From Tenacibaculum sp. Bg11-29 (lineage in GTDB: Bacteria; Bacteroidota; Bacteroidia; Flavobacteriales; Flavobacteriaceae), in assembly GCF_002836595.1 (NCBI RefSeq), contig NZ_PJBB01000003.1, positions 806,001 to 870,000 of the forward strand: a stretch of 64,000 nucleotides of DNA, written 5' to 3'. The stretch's first letter is position 1. Each line of letters starts with the position of its first letter. The notes beneath the pieces are model-generated. The model was not told the origin of the DNA. It worked only from the letters and a program-made list of their open reading frames with translations, and did not search any database. The position numbers and the translations under genes are program-made. Below are positions 27,801 to 37,237 of this stretch, one piece after another.

Positions 27801-28199
27801 ACCTCCATCCCAAACGTGAGCAGTCATACCTTGTCCCATTAAATTTAAGCCTAAAGAACCTCCAGAATTCAAGTGATTTGTTCTAGTTGATTTTGCAGCA
27901 GCTACATTAAAGGTTGTGTAATAAATTGGTTTTCCATTTACCACTCTTTGTAATTCAAGCATACGCCCATCTTTGGTAGTAAACTTCGTTTCCCAACCTT
28001 TCTGTTTAGCTATTCGCATAGCTTGTTCTTTTTCTGTTTTGGTAATTTTTTGAAAGTTTCCTTTAATTTCTTGAAGTTTAGTCAAATTGTATTTACTACG
28101 AATTTGCGCTACTTCTCTTTTGTCTTGAGCTTGTGTTTGAAAGTTTAATCCTAAGACAACACTTGCCAGTACAAGACTTTTAAAATACTTGTTTTTCAT
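24816..28199 (-). CDS. Secreted S8 subtilisin-like serine protease with GEVED/FN3 tail (paralogue 1)
   Basis: 1127 aa. Signal peptide ends TQAQ (~24), then a prodomain-like region. Catalytic triad motifs: Asp in HVWDGG (~131), His in HAAHVAGT (~169), Ser in GTSMASPNVAGS (~356). A beta-sandwich (~430-550, PPC/P-domain-like, ISWTDRPG and LVNDLDIRV) follows. Then FN3 (~556-645), type-A GEVED (~648-785), FN3, type-B GEVED (~885-1020) and T9SS sorting domain (~1050-1127). Expected to be an exported endopeptidase at the cell surface. Own terminator and TATATTTG box, so probably monocistronic. Paralogues at 28413 and 32002. Confidence 0.92.
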   Translation of the reverse strand: MKNKYFKSLVLASVVLGLNFQTQAQDKREVAQIRSKYNLTKLQEIKGNFQKITKTEKEQAMRIAKQKGWETKFTTKDGRMLELQRVVNGKPIYYTTFNVAAAKSTRTNHLNSGGSLGLNLMGQGMTAHVWDGGLARTTHQEYDGAGGNNRFSIGDGTTAKHFHAAHVAGTIISSGVKANAKGMAPHSKAVGYDWNNDKTEATTAASNGMLISNHSYGYAARNQQGQVQLPQHYFGGYITESRAWDEIMFNAPNYLMVVAAGNDGNDNTANNNPTGGSGFDKLTGHSVSKNNLVVANAQDANVDASGNLVSVSINSSSSEGPTDDFRIKPDITGNGTGVYSTYESSDTAYNSITGTSMASPNVAGSLILLQQHHKNLNSGSFMKAATLKGLALHTADDAGVSGPDAVFGWGLLHTKRAAEAITNKGNQSKIEELTLTSGQTYTITVDSDGTNPLLASISWTDRPGAANTTVNSTTPVLVNDLDIRVSKSGTTFLPYELTGATTNTKRDNNVDPFERVDVANASGTYTITVTHKGSLTGGSQNYSLIVTGLTGTAVVCNATVPTGVSTTSVTATGASVNWSAVSGATYDVRYKAVSASSWLTSAVSTTTKALSGLSAATQYEVQVRSKCSSGNSSYSASVNFTTPAVSISYCTSKGASVNDEYIQKVVLGTISNTSTGGNGYSDYTSISTDLTKGDSNTITITPKWTGTVYSEGYGVWIDYNQDGDFSDAGETVWTKAKSKTTPVSGTFTVPSSAVSGATRMRVVLKYDATPTACEASIQYGEVEDYTVVIGSSQADTTAPSAPSSASASSVTQTSLTLSWSASTDNVAVTEYDVYQGATKIGSTANTTMNVTGLTAATGYTFSVKAKDAAGNVSSSSNTVNVTTLSNAVSYCASKGSRVTYEWIDYVAFGGMTNTTAANGGYGDFTSKVATVALGSTNQLVLSAGFSGTAYNEHFTVWIDYNQDGDFTDAGEQIATGNSSSATNRITDIVIPSNGTLGQTRMRVSMKYNAAATSCEANLGDGEVEDYTVNITAATVNTITTAISGETIKSQKSIDLVAYPNPSVDFIQVKLASQSTKMTYKIVNVIGSIVQSGHLGSSSINVSNLNTGMYVLEVNDGQKVLTTKLLKK

Positions 28200-28276
28200 T
28201 TTTGAAGGCTATAATTAGTTAATTTAAATAAACGATTTTCATTAAATAAAATATTAATATTTTATCATTTACCGCT

Positions 28277-28284
28277 CAAATATA
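28277..28284 (-). promoter_or_regulatory. Candidate -7 box TATATTTG for the subtilase gene at 24816
   Basis: Minus-strand TATATTTG lies 78 nt before the start codon at 28199. It fits TAnnTTTG; no convincing -33 element was found. The leader downstream contains the palindrome AAAATATTAATATTTT, also present in the leader of the M4 gene. Confidence 0.45.
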
Positions 28285-28340
28285 GATAAAAAATAAGAAA
28301 TTCATAATTAAACTACCTAATCAGTGATTTTACAATAAAA

Positions 28341-28386
28341 AAAAACACCCAATAAACCCAGTTAGATACTGAGTTTATTGGATTTT
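28341..28386 (-). terminator. Intrinsic terminator of the subtilase gene at 28413
   Basis: Hairpin with arms CCAATAAACCCAGT / ACTGAGTTTATTGG and flanking A/T runs, located just 3' of the gene. Confidence 0.8.
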
Positions 28387-28412
28387 AAAAAAATAATTTA
28401 TTTTTTAACTTT

Positions 28413-31400
28413 TCACTTCTTTAAAAGCCTAGTTGTCAATACCTTTTGACCGTCATTAACTTCTAATATATATATTCCTGTATTTAAATTAGATACATTT
28501 ATACTAGAAGAACCTAAATGACCAGATTGCACAATACTTCCGACTACATTTACAATCTTATAAGTCATATTAGCTGACTGAGATGCAAATTTAACTTGTA
28601 TAAAATCTACTGATGGGTTAGGATATACTATTAAGTCAAAATTTTCTTGACTATCAATATTTTCTCCCGGTACAACCGTTGGCATTGCATTTACTGCTGC
28701 TGCTGCTATAATAACCGTATAATCTTCTACCTCTCCATCTCCAAAGCTTTCACAAGAAGTTGCTGCCGCATTGTACTTCATTGAAACACGCATTCTTGTT
28801 TGCCCTATGGTCGCATCTGACGGAATCACAATATCTGTTATTCTATTTGTTGCACTTAATGAGTTACCTGTAGTAACTTGTTCACCTGCATCTGTAAAAT
28901 CTCCGTCTTGGTTATAATCAATCCAAACTGTAAAGTACTCGTTGTAAGCCCCCCCTGAAAATCCTGCACTTAAAACTAATTGATTGGTACTTCCCAATAC
29001 TACTACTGCAACTTTTGAGGTAAAATCTCCATACCCATCATTTGCTACTGTTGTACTGGTCATTCCTCCGAATGCTACATAATCAATCCATTCATAAGTA
29101 ACTCTTGTTCCTCTTGATGTACAATAAGAAACTGCGTTTGATAAGGTTGTTACATTTACCGCATTACTTGACGATGATACATTTCCTGCTGCATCTTTTG
29201 CTTTTACTGAAAAAGTATACCCTGTTGCTGCTGTTAATCCCGTAATATTCGTTGTAGTATTAGCTGTAGATCCTATTTTTGTTGCTCCTTGGTAAACATC
29301 ATATTCTGTTACTGCTACATTATCTGTAGAAGCTGACCAATTTAATGTTAAGGTAGTTTCTGTTACACTTGATGCTGAGGCATTACTTGGTGCACTTGGT
29401 ACAGTAGTATCTGCCTGTGATGATCCTATTACAACTGTATAATCTTCTACCTCTCCATAAGAAAAAAGTGCTTCACATGCTGTTGGTGTTGCATTATATT
29501 TTAATACCACACGCATTCTTGTTGCTCCACTCAATGCTGAAGATGGTACTGTAAATGCTCCACTTACTGGCGTTGTTTTTGATTTTGACTTCGTCCAAAT
29601 TGTTTCGCCCGCATCTGAAAAATCCCCATCTTGGTTATAATCTATCCAAACTCCATACCCTTCACTATAAACTGTTCCTGTCCATTTTGGGGTAATTGTA
29701 ATCGTGTTTGAATTCCCTTTTGTTAAATCAGTAGAAATTGAAGTGTAATCTGAATATCCACTTCCTCCTGATGATGTATTACTTATTGTTCCTAAAACTA
29801 CTTTTTGAATGTACTCATCATTTACGCTTGCTCCTTTTGAAGTACAGTAGCTTATAGATACGGCTGGGGTAGTAAAGTTTACAGATGCACTATAAGAAGA
29901 ATTTTCTGATGAACATTTACTTCGTACTTGTATTTCGTATACTGTTGATGCTGATAACCCACTTAAAGTTTTTGTTGTTGCTGAAACTGTACTCGTTGAC
30001 CAAGATGAAGCTGAAACTGCTTTATATCTTACATCATAGGTTGCTCCTGAAACTACTGACCAATTTACCAAAGCTGCTGTTGCTGTTACACCTGCTGTTA
30101 AAACATCTGTTGGTACAGTTGCATTACAAACTACTGGTGTACTTGTTAAACCTGTTACAATTAAACTGTAATTTTGACTTCCTCCCGTTAAACTTCCTTT
30201 GTGTGTTACTGTAATAGTATACGTTCCTGAAGCATTGGCTACATCAACTCTTTCAAAAGGATCTACATTATTATCTCTTTTTGTATTTGTTGTTGCTCCT
30301 GTTAATTCATATGGTAAAAATGTTGTCCCTGATTTAGATACTCTTACATCTAAATCATTTACTAATACTGGTGTCGTAGAATTTACTGTTGTAACCGATA
30401 TCCCTGGCCTATCCGTCCAAGAAATAGAAGCTAATAAAGGGCTTGTTCCGTCAGAATCAACTGTAATTGTATATGTTTGACCTGATATTAATGTTAACTC
30501 TTCAATTTTAGATTGATTTCCTTTACTTGTAATTGCTTCCGCAGCTCTTTTTGTATGCATTAATCCCCAACCAAAAACAGCATCTGGTCCAGATACTCCT
30601 GCATCATCAGCAGTATGTAACGCCAGTCCTTTTAGGGTAGCTGCCTTCATAAAACTACCATTATTTAAGTTTTTATGATGTTGTTGTAATAAAATTAAAG
30701 ATCCTGCAACATTTGGTGATGCCATTGAGGTACCCGTAATTGAATTATAAGCCGTATCACTACTTGCATAGGTAGAATATACTCCCGAACCATTACCTGT
30801 AATATCTGGCTTGATACGAAAATCATCTGTTGGCCCTTCACTACTACTTCCTGCAATAGAAACAGATACTAAGTTTCCACTTGCATCTATATTGGCATCT
30901 TGAGCGTTTGCAACTACTAAATTGTTTTTTGAAACAGAATGCCCCGTTAACTTATCGAAACCTAAACCTCCTGTTGGATTTGTATTTGCCGTATTATCAT
31001 TTCCATCATTTCCTGCGGCAACTACCATTAAAAAATTTGGTGCATTAAATAAAATCTCATCCCATGCTCTAGACTGATCTATATACCCTCCAAAATAATG
31101 TTGAGGCAATTGTACCTGACCTTGTTGATTTCTAGTTGCATAACCATACGAATGATTTGAGATTAACATTCCGTTTGCTGCTGCTGTTGTAGCCTCAGTT
31201 TTATCATTATTCCAATCATAACCAACGGCTTTTCCGTGTGGAGCCATCCCTTTTGCATTAGCATCAACACCTGAAGACATGATAGTACCCGTTACGTGAG
31301 CTGAATGATAATGTTTAACTGTTGTACCGTCTCCAATAGAAAAACGATTATTCCCTCCCGTTCCATCATATTCCTGATGCGTAGTTCTTGCCAAACCTCC

Positions 31401-31793
31401 ATCCCAAACGTGAGCCGTCATACCTTGCCCCATTAAGTTTAATCCTAATGATCCTCCTAAATTTAAATGATTTGTTCTTGTAGATTTTGCCGCTGCAACA
31501 TTAAAAGTAGTGTAATAAATAGGTTTTCCATTTACAACTCTTTGTAATTCTACTAAACTACCTTCTTTCGTTGTAAATTTAGTTTTCCAACCTTTCTTTT
31601 TAGCTATTTTTACAGCTTGTTCTTTTTCTGTTTTGGTAACTCTTTCAAAGTTTCCTTTAATTTGTTGAAGTTTAGTTAAGTTGTAGTTACTACGAATTTG
31701 CGCTACTTCTCTTTTGTCTTGAGCTTGTGTTTGAAAGTTTGATCCCCAAATAACACTTGCTAGTACAAGACTTTTTAAATACTTGTATTTCAT
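28413..31793 (-). CDS. Secreted S8 subtilisin-like serine protease with GEVED/FN3 tail (paralogue 2)
   Basis: 1126 aa, collinear with the protein at 24816: signal peptide, Asp (HVWDGG), His (HSAHVTGT), Ser (GTSMASPNVAGS), beta-sandwich, FN3, type-A GEVED, FN3, type-B GEVED, T9SS sorting domain. It is the most diverged of the three subtilases in its tail: type-A GEVED ends CEALFSYGEVEDY where the others have CEASIQYGEVEDY, type B begins CTSRGTRVTYEW, and the inter-domain linker is VNAMPTVVPGENID. It has therefore escaped the homogenisation seen in other tails. The pre-start motif is also degenerate (CTCCCTCCAGA). Confidence 0.92.
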   Translation of the reverse strand: MKYKYLKSLVLASVIWGSNFQTQAQDKREVAQIRSNYNLTKLQQIKGNFERVTKTEKEQAVKIAKKKGWKTKFTTKEGSLVELQRVVNGKPIYYTTFNVAAAKSTRTNHLNLGGSLGLNLMGQGMTAHVWDGGLARTTHQEYDGTGGNNRFSIGDGTTVKHYHSAHVTGTIMSSGVDANAKGMAPHGKAVGYDWNNDKTEATTAAANGMLISNHSYGYATRNQQGQVQLPQHYFGGYIDQSRAWDEILFNAPNFLMVVAAGNDGNDNTANTNPTGGLGFDKLTGHSVSKNNLVVANAQDANIDASGNLVSVSIAGSSSEGPTDDFRIKPDITGNGSGVYSTYASSDTAYNSITGTSMASPNVAGSLILLQQHHKNLNNGSFMKAATLKGLALHTADDAGVSGPDAVFGWGLMHTKRAAEAITSKGNQSKIEELTLISGQTYTITVDSDGTSPLLASISWTDRPGISVTTVNSTTPVLVNDLDVRVSKSGTTFLPYELTGATTNTKRDNNVDPFERVDVANASGTYTITVTHKGSLTGGSQNYSLIVTGLTSTPVVCNATVPTDVLTAGVTATAALVNWSVVSGATYDVRYKAVSASSWSTSTVSATTKTLSGLSASTVYEIQVRSKCSSENSSYSASVNFTTPAVSISYCTSKGASVNDEYIQKVVLGTISNTSSGGSGYSDYTSISTDLTKGNSNTITITPKWTGTVYSEGYGVWIDYNQDGDFSDAGETIWTKSKSKTTPVSGAFTVPSSALSGATRMRVVLKYNATPTACEALFSYGEVEDYTVVIGSSQADTTVPSAPSNASASSVTETTLTLNWSASTDNVAVTEYDVYQGATKIGSTANTTTNITGLTAATGYTFSVKAKDAAGNVSSSSNAVNVTTLSNAVSYCTSRGTRVTYEWIDYVAFGGMTSTTVANDGYGDFTSKVAVVVLGSTNQLVLSAGFSGGAYNEYFTVWIDYNQDGDFTDAGEQVTTGNSLSATNRITDIVIPSDATIGQTRMRVSMKYNAAATSCESFGDGEVEDYTVIIAAAAVNAMPTVVPGENIDSQENFDLIVYPNPSVDFIQVKFASQSANMTYKIVNVVGSIVQSGHLGSSSINVSNLNTGIYILEVNDGQKVLTTRLLKK

Positions 31794-31937
31794 TCTGGAG
31801 GGAGTTAAGTTAGTTAATCATAACAATAATATGTTTTTCGTAAAAAAAACACACTTACCTTATTATATACCTCTCTAATATAGCTAAAAATCAATAAATT
31901 AGCAACAAATAATTCAAATTAATGTATTTATCATAAA

Positions 31938-31979
31938 AAAACTCGTTAAACCCAGTAGCACACTGAGATTAACGAGTTT
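31938..31979 (-). terminator. Intrinsic terminator of the subtilase gene at 32002
   Basis: Hairpin AAACTCGTTAAACCCAGT / ACTGAGATTAACGAGTTT with A/T flanks, related to the ACTCG-type hairpins of the neighbouring genes. Confidence 0.82.
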
Positions 31980-32001
31980 AAAAACAATTTATTTATCTGT
32001 A

Positions 32002-34668
32002 TTAATTTTTTAACAACTTGGTTTTCAATACTTTTTGACCGTCATTAACTTCTAAAACATACATTCCTATATTTAAATTAGATACATTTATACTATAAGA
32101 ATCTAAATAACCTGACTGTACAATACTTCCAATTACATTTACAATCTTATAAGTCATCTTAGTTGACTGAGATGCCAACTTAACTTGTATAAAATCTACT
32201 GATGGATTTGGATACGCCACTAAGTCTATGCTTTCTTGACTTTTAATAGTTTCTCCTGATACTGCTGTTGTTATTGCATTTACCGCTGCTGCTGTTATGT
32301 TAACAGTATAGTCTTCTACTTCTCCTTCTTCAAAGCTTTCACAAGAAGTTGCTGCTGCATTGTACTTCATTGAAACACGCATTCTTGTTTGTCCTAAAGT
32401 TGCATTTGATGGAATAACAACATCTGCAATTCTATTTGCTGCACTTGATGAATTACCTATAGCAACTTGTTCACCTGCATCTGTAAAATCTCCATCTCTG
32501 TTATAATCAATCCAAACTGAAAAGTGCTCGTTATATGCTGTATTTGAAAACCCTGCACTTAAAACTAATTGATTGGTACTTCCTAATGATACCGTTGCTA
32601 CTTTTGAAGTGAAATCTCCATATCCTCCATTTGCTGCTGTTGTATTGGTCATTCCTCCGAATGCTACATAATCAATCCATTCATAAGTAACTTTACTTCC
32701 TTTTGAAGTACAGTAGCTAATAGTTAGGGCTGGCGTAGTAAAGTTTACAGATGCACTATAAGAAGAATTTCCTGATGAACATTTACTTCGTACTTGTACT
32801 TCGTATGCTGTTGATCCTGATAATCCGCTTAAAGCTTTTGTTGTTGTTGAAACTGCACTTGTTGACCAAGATGAAGCTGAAACTGCTTTATATCTTACAT
32901 CATAGGTTGCTCCTGAAACTGCTGACCAATTTACCGAAGCTCCTGTTGCTGTTACACTTGTTGTTGAAACTCCTGTTGGTACAGTTGCATTACAAACTAC
33001 TGGTGTACCTGTTAAACCTGTTAAACCCGTTACAATTAAACTGTAATTTTGACTTCCTCCCGTTAAACTTCCTTTGTGTGTTACTGTAATAGTATATGTT
33101 CCTGAAGCATTGGCTATATCAACTCTTTCAAAAGGATCCACATTATTATCTCTTTTTGTACTTGTTGTTACTCCTGTTAATTCATATGGTAAAAATGTTG
33201 TTCCTGATTTAGATACTCTTATATCTAAATCATTTACCAATACTGGTGTTGTAGAATTTACTGTTGTAACCGATACCCCTGGTCTATCCGTCCAAGAAAT
33301 AGAAGCTAATAACGGACTTGTTTCGTCAGAATCAACAGTAATTGTATATGTTTGACCTGATGTTAATGTTAACTCTTCAATTTTAGATTGATTTCCTTTA
33401 TTTGTAATTGCTTCTGCAGCTCTTTTAGTATGCATTAATCCCCAACCAAAAACAGCATCTGGTCCAGATGCTCCCGCGTCGTCTGCCGTATGTAGCGCCA
33501 ATCCTTTTAAGGTAGCTGCTTTCATAAAACTACCACTATTTAAATTTTTATGATGTTGTTGTAATAAAATTAAAGATCCTGCAACATTTGGTGATGCCAT
33601 TGAGGTACCCGAAATTGATTTATAAGCCGTATCACTACTTTCATAAGTAGAATATACTCCAGTACCATTACCTGTAATATCTGGTTTTATTCTAAAATCA
33701 TCAGTTGGCCCTTGACTACTTGAACTATTAATAGATACAGAAACTAAGTTTCCACTCGCATCAACATTAGCATCTTGCGCATTTGCAACTACTAAATTGT
33801 TTTTTGAAACAGAATGCCCTGTTAACTTGTCGAAACCTGAACCCCCTGTTGGGTTGTTATTTGCTGTATTATCGTTACCATCGTTACCTGCAGCAACCAC
33901 CATTAAATAATTTGGCGCATTAAACATTATCTCATCCCATCCACGAGAATCATCTATATACCCACCGAAATAATGTTGAGACACTAGCACCTTACCTTGT
34001 TTATCTCTAATTGCATAACCATACGAATGATTAGAAATCAACATACCATTAGAAGCTGCTGTTGTAGCTTCAGCTTTATCGTTATTCCAATCATAACCAA
34101 CGGCTTTAGAGTGAGGTGCCATACCTTTCGCATTTGCTTTTACACCTGAAGATATTATAGTTCCAGCAACGTGAGCTGCATGGAAATGTTTATCTGTAGT
34201 ACCATCACCAATAGAAAAACGGTTATTTCCTCCTGCACCATCATATTCCTGGTGCGTAGTTCTTGCCAAACCACCATCCCAAACGTGAGCAGTCATACCT
34301 TGTCCCATTAAATTTAAACCTAAAGAACCTCCAGAATTTAAATGATTTGTTCTAGTAGATTTTGCTGCGGCTACATTAAATGTTGTGTAATAAATTGGTT
34401 TTCCATTTACCACTCTTTGTAATTCAAGCATACGCCCATCTTTGGTAGTAAACTTCGTTTTCCATCCTTTCTGTTTAGCTATTCGTATAGCTTGCTCTTT
34501 TTCTGTTTTGGTAATTTTTTGAAAATTTCCTTTAATTTCTTGAAGTTTAGTTAAATTGTATTTACTACGAATTTGCGCTACTTCTCTTTTGTCTTGAGCT
34601 TGTGTTTGGATATTTAATCCTAAGACAATACTTGCCAATACAAGACTTTTTAAATACTTGTTTTTCAT
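32002..34668 (-). CDS. Secreted S8 subtilisin-like serine protease, single-GEVED form (paralogue 3)
   Basis: 888 aa. The catalytic region matches the protein at 24816 closely (Asp in HVWDGG, His in HAAHVAGT, Ser in GTSMASPNVAGS), followed by beta-sandwich, FN3 (~560-648), one GEVED (~650-790) and T9SS sorting domain (~812-888). The GEVED begins with the type-A sequence SYCTSKG and continues as type B (SKVTYEWIDYVAFGG). It looks like the product of recombination that deleted the type-A GEVED plus FN3. A small GLTGLTGT duplication lies before the FN3. The last residue is Asn (KLLKN) instead of Lys. Confidence 0.92.
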   Translation of the reverse strand: MKNKYLKSLVLASIVLGLNIQTQAQDKREVAQIRSKYNLTKLQEIKGNFQKITKTEKEQAIRIAKQKGWKTKFTTKDGRMLELQRVVNGKPIYYTTFNVAAAKSTRTNHLNSGGSLGLNLMGQGMTAHVWDGGLARTTHQEYDGAGGNNRFSIGDGTTDKHFHAAHVAGTIISSGVKANAKGMAPHSKAVGYDWNNDKAEATTAASNGMLISNHSYGYAIRDKQGKVLVSQHYFGGYIDDSRGWDEIMFNAPNYLMVVAAGNDGNDNTANNNPTGGSGFDKLTGHSVSKNNLVVANAQDANVDASGNLVSVSINSSSSQGPTDDFRIKPDITGNGTGVYSTYESSDTAYKSISGTSMASPNVAGSLILLQQHHKNLNSGSFMKAATLKGLALHTADDAGASGPDAVFGWGLMHTKRAAEAITNKGNQSKIEELTLTSGQTYTITVDSDETSPLLASISWTDRPGVSVTTVNSTTPVLVNDLDIRVSKSGTTFLPYELTGVTTSTKRDNNVDPFERVDIANASGTYTITVTHKGSLTGGSQNYSLIVTGLTGLTGTPVVCNATVPTGVSTTSVTATGASVNWSAVSGATYDVRYKAVSASSWSTSAVSTTTKALSGLSGSTAYEVQVRSKCSSGNSSYSASVNFTTPALTISYCTSKGSKVTYEWIDYVAFGGMTNTTAANGGYGDFTSKVATVSLGSTNQLVLSAGFSNTAYNEHFSVWIDYNRDGDFTDAGEQVAIGNSSSAANRIADVVIPSNATLGQTRMRVSMKYNAAATSCESFEEGEVEDYTVNITAAAVNAITTAVSGETIKSQESIDLVAYPNPSVDFIQVKLASQSTKMTYKIVNVIGSIVQSGYLDSYSINVSNLNIGMYVLEVNDGQKVLKTKLLKN

Positions 34669-34813
34669 TTTTGAAGAGTATAAATTAGTTAATTTATTGA
34701 TTAACTAATATTTAATTGAAAATAACGCAATGTTTTATCAATTATTATGCAAATACATACAAAAAACAAGAAATTCTTAATTAAATAACCTAATTAGTAA
34801 CTTTACAATAAAA

Positions 34814-34858
34814 AAAACACCCAACAAACCCAGTCAGATACTGGGATTATTGGGTTTT
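34814..34858 (-). terminator. Intrinsic terminator of the M43 protease gene at 34885
   Basis: Hairpin AAAACACCCAACAAACCCAGT / ACTGGGATTATTGGGTTTT (imperfect), with A/T runs on both sides. Confidence 0.82.
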
Positions 34859-34884
34859 AAAAAAATAATTTATTTCTTAACTTA

Positions 34885-36882
34885 CTACTTCTTTAAAAGC
34901 TTAGTTGTCAATACTTTTTGACCATCGTTAACTTCTAAAATATACATTCCTGTATTTAATTTAGATACATTTATACTTGAAGAACCTAAATGACCAGACT
35001 GCACAACACTTCCAGTTACATTTACAATCTTATACGTCATCTTAGTTGATTTAGATGCCAACTTAACTTGTACAAAATCTACTGATGGGTTAGGATATGC
35101 CATTAAAGCTATACTGTTTTGATTTTTAATAGTTTCTCCCGATACAATTGTTGTTCTTGTATTTACAGCTGTTGCTGCAATATTAACAGTATAATCTTCT
35201 ACTTCTCCATCTCCTAAATTAGCTTCACAAGAAGTTGATGCTGCGTTGTATTTCATTGAAACACGCATTCTTGTTTGTCCTAAAGTTGCTGTTGATGGAA
35301 TTACAATATCTGTTATTCTATTTGTTGCACTTGATGAGTTACCTGTAGCAATTTGCTCTCCTGCATCTGTAAAATCTCCATCTTGGTTATAATCAATCCA
35401 AACTGTAAAGTGCTCGTTATATGCCGTTCCTGAAAATCCTGCACTTAAAACTAGTTGATTAGCACTTCCTAATGCTACCGTAGCTACTTTTGAAGTGAAA
35501 TCTCCATATCCTCCATTTGCTGCTGTTGTATTAGTCATTCCTCCGAATGCTACATAATCAATCCACTCGTAAGTAACTCTACTTCCTTTTGATGCACAAT
35601 AAGAAACTGCGTTTGATAAGGTTGTTACGTTTACCGAAGAGCTATAGTTTGAATTCCCTGATGAATACTTATTACGAACTTGAACTTGGTATTGTGTAGA
35701 AGCAGATAACCCACTTAATGTTACAGATGTAGCTGATGACGAATTAGTTACCCACGAACTAGCTCCTACTTTACGGTATCTAACATCGTAAGTTGCTTCT
35801 GAAACTGCTGTCCAGCTTACTATTGCTTCTGTTGCAGAAACTCCACTTATTGAAATTCCTGTTGGTACTGCTGCATTAAAAACACTCCCATTACTAAACT
35901 TATCAGATAAAGCTAAGCTACGTCTAGAACCACCTGCTTCTAACACAGCACGCATTCTATTTTTTTGTCCTAATGTAAATAAGTTCATACATGCATCATC
36001 TGAATAATCCATATAATTTTGAACCATATCTTCAGAACCACAAGAGACATGCCCTGTACTACATCCATAATTAGCTTCATCAGATTCTGGTGTATCTGAT
36101 ACAAAATCATCATAACCACATGGTCCATCTCCCCATATGTGACGTAAATTTAAATAATGTCCTATTTCGTGTGTAGTCGTTCTTCCTAAATTAAAAGAAG
36201 GATTAAGTGTACCTGTAGAACCAAAAGCATCATGAATCATCACTAAACCATCAGTTGCTGCTGCTCCACCTGGAAACTGAGCAAATCCTAAAGTACTTCC
36301 ATCTCCTTTAGGACCAGTAGAAGTCATCTTAGGAACAATCCACATATTTAAATATTCAGAAGTATTCCATGGGTTTACTCCTCCAGTAGCAGAACTTTTC
36401 ATAGCATTATTTACTTTAAACTTAGTTCCCCAATCTGAACTACTAACTAATTTTCTAGTAATTGCTGTAGTTGAATTCCCATTAGGATCAATTTTCGCCA
36501 TTGCAAACTCAATTTGAATATCAGCTCCTTGTGACCATTTATTAGTTTTATCAGTGTTTTTTCTTCTAAAATCTTTATTTAAAACATCAATTTGAGAAAG
36601 AATTTGAGCATCTCTAATATTATTTGTAGAGTTAGTGTACAATACATGTACTACTACTGGAATTGTTATAATTGATCCAGAAATTTTTCTTTTAGTATTT
36701 CTATTCTCTTTTATTTTTCTTTGGGTGAATCTTTCAATTTCATCCATTCGTTTTTGTAATGTAGGATCTTGTCTTTTTCTATTTCCCAGATCTTCCATTG
36801 TGTGGCAAGTTCTTTTTTGTTGGGCATAAATAGCTCCTGCAAAAAAGAAGCACATTAATAACAAAGTAATCTTTTGTTTCAT
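34885..36882 (-). CDS. Secreted M43 (pappalysin-like) zinc metalloprotease with FN3, GEVED and T9SS sorting domain
   Basis: 665 aa. Signal peptide 1-20 (LLLMCFFFAGAIYAQ). The catalytic domain has the extended zinc motif HEIGHYLNLRHIWGDG (~237) and Met-turn NYMDYSDDACM, diagnostic of M43. Then FN3 (~335-420), one type-B GEVED (~423-562) and T9SS sorting domain (~588-665). Predicted extracellular metallopeptidase. Its C-terminal ~80 residues match those of the M43 paralogue at 37238, and the catalytic domains are clearly paralogous but more diverged. It lacks the type-A GEVED-FN3 unit of its partner. Confidence 0.92.
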   Translation of the reverse strand: MKQKITLLLMCFFFAGAIYAQQKRTCHTMEDLGNRKRQDPTLQKRMDEIERFTQRKIKENRNTKRKISGSIITIPVVVHVLYTNSTNNIRDAQILSQIDVLNKDFRRKNTDKTNKWSQGADIQIEFAMAKIDPNGNSTTAITRKLVSSSDWGTKFKVNNAMKSSATGGVNPWNTSEYLNMWIVPKMTSTGPKGDGSTLGFAQFPGGAAATDGLVMIHDAFGSTGTLNPSFNLGRTTTHEIGHYLNLRHIWGDGPCGYDDFVSDTPESDEANYGCSTGHVSCGSEDMVQNYMDYSDDACMNLFTLGQKNRMRAVLEAGGSRRSLALSDKFSNGSVFNAAVPTGISISGVSATEAIVSWTAVSEATYDVRYRKVGASSWVTNSSSATSVTLSGLSASTQYQVQVRNKYSSGNSNYSSSVNVTTLSNAVSYCASKGSRVTYEWIDYVAFGGMTNTTAANGGYGDFTSKVATVALGSANQLVLSAGFSGTAYNEHFTVWIDYNQDGDFTDAGEQIATGNSSSATNRITDIVIPSTATLGQTRMRVSMKYNAASTSCEANLGDGEVEDYTVNIAATAVNTRTTIVSGETIKNQNSIALMAYPNPSVDFVQVKLASKSTKMTYKIVNVTGSVVQSGHLGSSSINVSKLNTGMYILEVNDGQKVLTTKLLKK

Positions 36883-37178
36883 TATTAGAAGGGTTTTAAG
36901 TTAAAAATTTAATGCAAAAAAACAATTGTTTTACCTTAAAAAAATTGAACTAGTTCAATAAATACACTTAAAACTGTTTTATATTAATTTTTTTAAACAG
37001 CTTTTTTTTATCTCTTTTTTCATAAAACTTATCTTGAATCAATTACTTGACCCTACACTCTCTAAACCGATATTTTATATTAATTTTTACCTAATATAAT
37101 TCTAGAATATATTTAATTAAAGATCTCAAACTTTCACCTTTTAAATGATTAAAAATTTATGACTTACTCATATACATA
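36883..37178. other. Intergenic region between two M43 protease genes
   Basis: A 355-bp gap including the terminator at 37179. The part next to 36882 holds the CCCTTCTAAT pre-start motif. The rest is AT-rich with no ORF and no good TAnnTTTG/TTG pair that I could identify, although it must contain the promoter for the 34885 gene if that gene is monocistronic. Confidence 0.4.
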
Positions 37179-37212
37179 AAGAAGCCCTAGAGATTAGTCT
37201 CTAGGGCTTCTT
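37179..37212 (-). terminator. Intrinsic terminator of the M43 protease gene at 37238
   Basis: Perfect 15-bp stem AAGAAGCCCTAGAGA / TCTCTAGGGCTTCTT with loop TTAG. This hairpin is not related in sequence to the ACTCG-type terminators of the other secreted-protein genes. Confidence 0.88.
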
Positions 37213-37237
37213 AAAAAAACAGATCTATTTAATAAAC

